Shown in pieces: positions 59,924-64,000 of a stretch of 64,000 bases of DNA. A model generated the notes under the pieces. That model had not been told where the DNA came from and did not search any database. It saw only the letters and a list, made by a program, of their open reading frames with translations. A program made the position numbers and the translations under genes. The DNA lies in IMG/VR virus record IMGVR_UViG_3300022927_001391, positions 1 to 64,000 of that record. One strand, 5' to 3'. The stretch comes from a virus. The first letter of the stretch is position 1. Every line of letters starts with the position of its first letter.

Positions 59924-60151
59924 ATGTTTATAAGCGAATGGAAGAAATCGGATTGGCGTACCACAGAAACGTGGGAGTCGATCAACTGTTCGAGCGGTGA
60001 TGTAACAATCACCAAGATTGGCGATGGATTCATGGGTCGCGACCCTAACGGCATGCTGGTTTCACAGTTTCCTGATACCTGGGAAAACACTGTTCGGATG
60101 ATGGAATCTTGCTTTGATTGGCGTATAGATTTAGGTGAAAAAATAGCCTAA
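59924..60151 (+). CDS. Hypothetical small protein
   Basis: The ATG at 59924 follows the shared GAGGAG leader; the upstream in-frame ATG overlaps the promoter. The 75-residue protein begins MFISEWKKSDWRTTETW and has a beta pattern (DVTITKIGDGFMGRDPNG). It was not recognised. A strong promoter suggests early, high expression. Confidence 0.65.
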   Translation: MFISEWKKSDWRTTETWESINCSSGDVTITKIGDGFMGRDPNGMLVSQFPDTWENTVRMMESCFDWRIDLGEKIA

Positions 60152-60156
60152 AACGG

Positions 60157-60184
60157 TTGACGAAACCCTTATACGTGCTAATAT
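60157..60184 (+). promoter_or_regulatory. Extended -10 promoter
   Basis: TTGACG (60157-60162), 16-nt spacer, TAATAT (60179-60184) preceded by TGC. Confidence 0.78.
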
Positions 60185-60193
60185 GTATATATA

Positions 60194-60211
60194 GGAAATG
60201 AGGAGCAAGCA
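60194..60211 (+). promoter_or_regulatory. Repeated leader/ribosome-binding cassette, copy 2
   Basis: Identical 18 bases to 59905-59922; sets the ATG at 60213. Confidence 0.75.
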
Positions 60212-60212
60212 C

Positions 60213-60554
60213 ATGGACAAGATGTACAAAGTTATCGAAGATTTGGACAACAAGCGCAACGAGCAGGGTTTTGAGACTCGTTGGAGCATGTTTGGCGAAG
60301 AGATTGTTGATCTCAACGACCGTGTTGTTAACGAAGAGCGTGATATGTATCGTGTAACTTATCGTGCTTTTGACGAGAACCTGCAGGAATATGAGTTTAG
60401 CTCGTTCACTGCTACGAACACTGTAGAGGGTTTTTGGGCAGCGGCTGAGTCCGTTTTCCAGCAGGCCAGACGTGAAGTTGGTGATTGGCATGTGTTTGTC
60501 GAAGGCTTTAATCTCGTTGAGGATGGTAGCTTCCGGCTTACCACTGGCTCGTAA
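60213..60554 (+). CDS. Hypothetical protein of the MoxR/VWA block
   Basis: The 113-residue protein begins MDKMYKVIEDLDNKRNEQGF and is soluble, acidic, with alternating strands (MYRVTYRAFDENLQEYEFSS). It was not recognised. Its promoter and leader match those of the preceding gene, so the two are expressed in the same way. Confidence 0.65.
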   Translation: MDKMYKVIEDLDNKRNEQGFETRWSMFGEEIVDLNDRVVNEERDMYRVTYRAFDENLQEYEFSSFTATNTVEGFWAAAESVFQQARREVGDWHVFVEGFNLVEDGSFRLTTGS

Positions 60555-60557
60555 AGG

Positions 60558-60585
60558 TTGACACATAGCACAGATGTGCTATGTT
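60558..60585 (+). promoter_or_regulatory. Extended -10 promoter of the MoxR gene with operator-like repeat
   Basis: TTGACA (60558-60563), 16-nt spacer, TATGTT (60580-60585) preceded by TGC. CATAGCAC (60564-60571) and GTGCTATG (60576-60583) form a perfect 8-bp inverted repeat inside the promoter. Confidence 0.78.
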
Positions 60586-60613
60586 TAGATATTAGTTAAA
60601 CAAGGAGAAAGAA

Positions 60614-61723
60614 ATGGCAGACATTGATGCCCGTACTGTTACTCTTGCAGAAGCCGAGAATCGTATCGTTCGTGCTTTCCGCAATAAGCTTCCGGTTTTC
60701 CTCTGGGGGCCTCCGGGTGTAGGCAAGAGCGAGCTTATGGCTGGCATTGCTGACAAGGGCACCTTGGGTAATACTGCCCTGGTAGATATCCGTGTTGCTC
60801 TTATGGAGCCTACGGACCTGCGTGGCATGCCGTTCCTTAGCAAGAGTCAGGATAACATGCTCTGGGCTCCCCCTGTGGATCTGCCCAGCGAGGAGATGGC
60901 TGCTGAGTATGATACTGTCATCCTGTTCCTGGATGAAATGAACTCAGCCGCGCCGGCTGTGCAGGCCGCTGCCTACCAGCTGATTCTCAACCGTCGCATC
61001 GGCACCTACAAGCTTCCCGATAACGTGGTTATCGTTGCTGCTGGTAACCGTGAGAGCGACAAGGGTGTTACCTACCGTATGCCCACTCCGCTGGCCAACC
61101 GTTTCGTCCACCTTGAGGTCCGTCCGGACTATGAGAGCTGGCTGAACTGGGCTGTTAACAACCAGATCAATGAAGATGTGGTGGGTTATATCAGCTTCGC
61201 CAAGCAGGATCTCATGGACTTTGATCCTCGCTCTAGCGGCCGCTCGTTTGCTACGCCGCGTAGCTGGACCTATGTTAGCCGCTTCCTGGAGGACGACGCA
61301 ATCTCTGACAGCGAGCTCACTGACCTAGTCAGCGGTTGCGTGGGTGAGGGTGTTGCGATTAAGTTTATGGCGCACCGTAAGGTTGCCAAGGACATGCCGC
61401 ATCCTGCGGATATCCTTGCTGGCAAGGTTAAGGAGCTCAAGATTAAGGAGATCAGCGCCCAGTATGCCCTGACTATTGGCATGTGTTACGAGCTCAAGAA
61501 TGCCTACGACGACTTTGGTAAGAAGGACGCCAAGCGGTGGCACGAGATGGCTGACAACTTCTTCCGGTTCATGATGGACTTCTTCCCCACGGAGATGACT
61601 GTTATGGGTGCTCGTACGGCTATCACCAACTACAACCTGCCCTTCCAGCCGGACAAGCTGGCGAACTTTAAGGAGTTTTTTGACCGGTTTGGCAAGTATG
61701 TTGTTAAGGCTATGGAGAACTAA
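60614..61723 (+). CDS. MoxR-type AAA+ ATPase
   Basis: The 369-residue protein has Walker A GPPGVGKS (32-39), Walker B VILFLDEMNSA, and sensor/Arg segments (VVIVAAGNRESDKG, TPLANRFVHLEV). The helical C terminus is typical of MoxR. MoxR proteins work with VWA partners to remodel or activate enzymes; the DUF2201/VWA protein at 58092 is the likely partner. AAGGAGAAAG precedes the ATG. The gene is clearly GC-richer than most of the window, with codon choice biased to CTG, GGC and AAG. Confidence 0.88.
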   Translation: MADIDARTVTLAEAENRIVRAFRNKLPVFLWGPPGVGKSELMAGIADKGTLGNTALVDIRVALMEPTDLRGMPFLSKSQDNMLWAPPVDLPSEEMAAEYDTVILFLDEMNSAAPAVQAAAYQLILNRRIGTYKLPDNVVIVAAGNRESDKGVTYRMPTPLANRFVHLEVRPDYESWLNWAVNNQINEDVVGYISFAKQDLMDFDPRSSGRSFATPRSWTYVSRFLEDDAISDSELTDLVSGCVGEGVAIKFMAHRKVAKDMPHPADILAGKVKELKIKEISAQYALTIGMCYELKNAYDDFGKKDAKRWHEMADNFFRFMMDFFPTEMTVMGARTAITNYNLPFQPDKLANFKEFFDRFGKYVVKAMEN

Positions 61724-61724
61724 G

Positions 61725-61994
61725 ATGACTGACCTTACACTCGCGGAAGACTTTGCGCCCTGGTGGGAGTTGTACAAGTACAAAGATCGTGAAATTCCAG
61801 CCAGGGAGTTTGGTGACCAAAAGGTTGTTTATAAGCATGGTAGCAACCGCGGATGGCCTGGCGATGAAGAGGATGTACAGTATTGGGTGGAACTTGAGAA
61901 CGGATTTGCTGTAGGTATGCGTCATGGACGTGGACCCAGCGGCGCTCGTAGAGCACAGTATGCTGAATTTCCTGTGGTTAGAATGAAAGCTTAA
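61725..61994 (+). CDS. Hypothetical small protein
   Basis: The ATG at 61725 follows the MoxR stop by 1 nt and gives 89 residues. The protein is acidic and aromatic-rich (EDFAPWWELYKYKDREIP, DVQYWVELENGFAVG). It was not recognised. It shares the MoxR transcript and may be a cofactor of that system. Confidence 0.65.
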   Translation: MTDLTLAEDFAPWWELYKYKDREIPAREFGDQKVVYKHGSNRGWPGDEEDVQYWVELENGFAVGMRHGRGPSGARRAQYAEFPVVRMKA

Positions 61995-62023
61995 CCAAGT
62001 CTAATTTTTAAGAAGTTTGGTTA
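61992..62023. repeat. Inverted repeat at convergent gene ends
   Basis: TAACCAA (61992-61998) and TTGGTTA (62017-62023) flank the two stop codons. There is no T-run, so terminator activity is doubtful. Confidence 0.4.
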
Positions 62024-62459
62024 GTTCCTCTATAACTTTGGAACACTGAGCGCTTTTGTGGAATAACATCTGTATCTGCTCCTTAGCAGGTACAGATTCC
62101 ACAATTTTTTGTAATAACGTAGTTTGCTCTAAGGTGTACAGCGCCATAATTTGATCGTTAGTAATGCTATTAGATTGAATAAGTATGTTGCCTATCTCTA
62201 CGGATATCTTTTCGCCGGCATCCCAGTCAGCTTTAAGATTTTCCTTTATAGCATTGGCACTAGCGGCAGGTTCAGTTTTTTCTAGGTCCTCCTTAAACGC
62301 CTGGTAAATATCAACATAAACTGCTGCTATTTTATATGAGGCCTGGCAGGATATTATAGAACTTAGTCCGTTACGTAACGTGTCTATTTTAGATTGAGCA
62401 TACGCCATATTACTAAAGAGAAAAAAAGACAATAAAGTTAAGATTAATTTTGACTTCAT
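62001..62459 (-). CDS. Secreted helical protein
   Basis: The ATG at 62459 gives 152 residues with a Sec signal peptide (MKSKLILTLLSFFLFSNMAYA). The mature part is helical with two cysteines (ISCQASYK, SAQCSKV) that could form a disulfide. AAAGG lies 12 nt upstream. It is convergent with the gene at 61725 and divergent from 62508. A periplasmic role such as superinfection exclusion or lysis control is possible, but no family is recognised. Confidence 0.65.
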   Translation of the reverse strand: MKSKLILTLLSFFLFSNMAYAQSKIDTLRNGLSSIISCQASYKIAAVYVDIYQAFKEDLEKTEPAASANAIKENLKADWDAGEKISVEIGNILIQSNSITNDQIMALYTLEQTTLLQKIVESVPAKEQIQMLFHKSAQCSKVIEELTKLLKN

Positions 62460-62507
62460 GATAAACAACCTTTATCATATACTTATACATATATCTAGGA
62501 GATAACA

Positions 62508-62780
62508 ATGACAGATGAAACACAAGTAGAAACAAGCGAGACAGAAGCAGAAGCAGAACAGGCCGAAGCGCCTGCTGCACCCAACTTAGAAATTAATGAC
62601 CTAGTTTTGGTCGCTAATGTAATCCAGGCAGTAGCACAGAGGGGCGCCATTCGTGCCAACGAGATGGCTACTGTAGGCAATCTATACAACAAACTAATGG
62701 CATTTCTAACAGCTAACGGTGCGATTGCTGCGCCACAGGCTGATGAGGCTGAAGAACAAACAGGAGATACTGATGCTTAA
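62508..62780 (+). CDS. Acidic N-terminal tail protein with helical core
   Basis: The 90-residue protein has an acidic start (SETEAEAEQAEAPAAPN) followed by LEINDLVLVANVIQAVAQRGAIRANEMATVG and YNKLMAFL, a helical core I associate with T4-like marine phages. The acidic tail also recurs at the C terminus. The function is unknown. AGGAGAT precedes the ATG, and it overlaps the next gene by 8 nt. Confidence 0.65.
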   Translation: MTDETQVETSETEAEAEQAEAPAAPNLEINDLVLVANVIQAVAQRGAIRANEMATVGNLYNKLMAFLTANGAIAAPQADEAEEQTGDTDA

Positions 62781-63405
62781 ACATGTTGGGAGACAAGGTG
62801 GGGAGAACGTCGTAGTAGTTTTCCGTGAAGTTCCCGGTGAGGAACATATGTGCCTGGTAGTTTACCCAGGTCAACTACCCACATCATTTCATGATGACCT
62901 TATGCGGTGTATTGAGAGTAACGCAGGACAATCATCAAGTCATCTAGGCGAAGCAATGAGTCGTGTAGTAGGTACTGATGGTCGTAATCTGCTACAAGCA
63001 GTACATGCAGAACGATGGATGAAGAAGATTCGTTGTCAGGATGTTATCATGACTCCAGTACCAAATAAACCAGGCGCTCGGTTAGATGAAATTAACAAGA
63101 TCATTGCTGAAATGGAATCAGGTGCAGATGCTGCCAAGCGTATGGCAGAGATTGATGCACAAGCTGGTCTAGCAGATCCGGCTAAGACTATTGACAATAC
63201 AGCATATGCTGCAAGTGCTCAGGGTGTACTAACTGATGCAGATATTGCTGCAGACCTGCTGAAGCAGGCAACACAAATGGAATCACAGATTGCAGGACTA
63301 CAGGCAGAAGTTGCACGTCTTACTGAAGAAGCAACTGCACTTGATCCGAGTGTTGCTCCAGCACCTGCTCCTAAGAAGCGTGGCCGTAAGAAGGCTGCTG
63401 CCTAA
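62773..63405 (+). CDS. Hypothetical protein with basic AT-hook-like C terminus
   Basis: The ATG at 62773 follows AGGAGA and gives 210 residues. The N-terminal 90 residues are alpha/beta (NVVVVFREVPGEEHMCLVVY), then a helical, Ala/Glu-rich coiled-coil stretch, ending in APKKRGRKKAAA, a basic tail likely to bind nucleic acid. It was not recognised. It overlaps thyX by 1 nt. Confidence 0.68.
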   Translation: MLKHVGRQGGENVVVVFREVPGEEHMCLVVYPGQLPTSFHDDLMRCIESNAGQSSSHLGEAMSRVVGTDGRNLLQAVHAERWMKKIRCQDVIMTPVPNKPGARLDEINKIIAEMESGADAAKRMAEIDAQAGLADPAKTIDNTAYAASAQGVLTDADIAADLLKQATQMESQIAGLQAEVARLTEEATALDPSVAPAPAPKKRGRKKAAA

Positions 63406-64000
63406 TGAAGGTAAGCCTGGTTAGTTTTAGTCAAGCCAGTCCAGAGTTTTTAACTGAACACGGTCTTACTGACGCAGATGTGCAGGACCTTATTGCGTTC
63501 TGTGCTAGAGTCAGCAACCCTAGTGGACAGTTAAACATGGAAACTAGCGCCAAGCTCATCAAATATCTCATCAAACACAAGCACTGGTCTCCCCTAGAAA
63601 TGGTTAGTGCTTGTATGGAGATTGAAACTACTCGTGACATAGCAAGGCAGATCCTACGTCACAGGAGTTTTAGTTTCCAGGAATTTAGTCAACGCTATGC
63701 TGATCCCACAAAGGATTTAGAGTTCGTTACCCGTGAAGCACGTTTGCAGGATACTACAAACAGGCAGAACAGCATTGATACAGAAGATGCTAGTCTACAA
63801 GCAACATGGGAAAATAAACAGCTCAATGTTATCGAAGCTGCTCAAAAGGCATATGCGTGGGCTATTGAGAATGGTATTGCTAAAGAACAAGCCAGAGCTG
63901 TATTGCCTGAGGGCAATACAGTAAGCCGCATGTATATGAACGGTACGCTACGTAGTTGGGTACACTACATTGAACTACGTGGTGCTAATGGTACTCAAAA
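63405..64000 (+). CDS. thyX: Flavin-dependent thymidylate synthase ThyX, 3' end outside window
   Basis: The first 198 residues are present and the frame is open at the right edge. ARQILRHRSFSFQEFSQRY is the ThyX motif RHRxxSxxExSxRY that binds FAD and dUMP. HKHWSPLEMV and LPEGNTVSRMYMNG are further family blocks. ThyX methylates dUMP to dTMP using methylenetetrahydrofolate and FADH2. TAATG overlap with the previous gene. Confidence 0.95.
   Translation, partial: MKVSLVSFSQASPEFLTEHGLTDADVQDLIAFCARVSNPSGQLNMETSAKLIKYLIKHKHWSPLEMVSACMEIETTRDIARQILRHRSFSFQEFSQRYADPTKDLEFVTREARLQDTTNRQNSIDTEDASLQATWENKQLNVIEAAQKAYAWAIENGIAKEQARAVLPEGNTVSRMYMNGTLRSWVHYIELRGANGTQ

Noticed and set aside
59924-60554. 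Treating the two small proteins of the MoxR block as repressor candidates for the operators
   Set aside because: Neither shows a helix-turn-helix or ribbon-helix-helix pattern.
1-64000. tRNA genes, CRISPR arrays, insertion sequences or homing endonucleases
   Set aside because: Intergenic gaps are all under about 200 nt, and no cloverleaf, regular spacer array, transposase or endonuclease motif was seen by eye; a tRNAscan-SE run would settle tRNAs.

Overview
The window reads as one contiguous piece of a tailed-phage genome of the T4-like (myovirus) type, most likely infecting a marine Gram-negative bacterium. The evidence is a family B DNA polymerase, a gp45-type sliding clamp, a T4 RNase H-like 5' exonuclease, a DsbA-like protein, a T4-type lysozyme followed by an overlapping spanin pair, ThyX, tightly packed genes with 1-8 nt overlaps, and at least ten short boxes matching the T4 late promoter TATAAATA placed just before genes. 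No tRNA, rRNA, insertion sequence or CRISPR array was seen, and the major head and tail genes lie outside the window. An alphaproteobacterial host is an inference from cargo resembling alphaproteobacterial families (DUF6356-like, TctA/TctC, PaaA-like).

Layout. 0-6 kb: an SGNH hydrolase, a methyltransferase, two unknown proteins, then a tricarboxylate-transporter pair (TctA permease, TctC binding protein) and a 2OG oxygenase. 6-12.7 kb: the lysis block (lysozyme, i-spanin, o-spanin and further on a holin-like protein), interleaved with a PaaA-like diiron oxygenase plus DUF59 partner and a PiT-like membrane protein. 12.7-19.9 kb: DnaJ-like and ClpA-like chaperones, small proteins and glycosyltransferases. 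19.9-27.5 kb: a 1261-residue multidomain protein and several small basic or acidic proteins. Many have T4-internal-protein-like N termini and sites resembling the prohead-protease cleavage consensus, and the set includes a sigma-region-4 protein. 27.5-29.0 kb: an ExbB/MotA plus ExbD/MotB-like membrane module. 29-34 kb: replication (DsbA-like, polymerase, methyltransferase-like, sliding clamp). 34-45 kb: a TGT/DpdA-like transglycosylase, a nucleotide-sugar cluster with a PurT homologue, FolE and a YhhQ-type queuosine-precursor transporter. 45-49 kb: a large S8 serine protease with a lipoprotein signal and barrel-like C terminus. 49-58 kb: PRTase, 2OG oxygenase, PP-loop ATPase, QueD, QueE, phosphatase, exonuclease and unknown small genes. 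58-62 kb: a GC-richer block with a HExxH/VWA protein opposite a MoxR AAA+ ATPase, driven by near-identical extended -10 promoters. 62-64 kb: small genes and the start of thyX.

How the genes fit together. FolE, QueD, QueE, the transporter and the DpdA-like enzyme point to replacement of guanine in phage DNA by a 7-deazaguanine; no canonical QueC is present. ThyX and PurT add nucleotide supply. Two promoter classes are visible: sigma70-like promoters in front of replication, chaperone, deazaguanine and MoxR/VWA genes, and late boxes in front of lysis, putative internal-head and ExbB/D-like genes. The best candidates for something undescribed are the putative proteolytically processed internal-head polyprotein, the ExbB/ExbD-like late module, the MoxR/VWA block with its operator-bearing promoters, and the PaaA-DUF59 pair.
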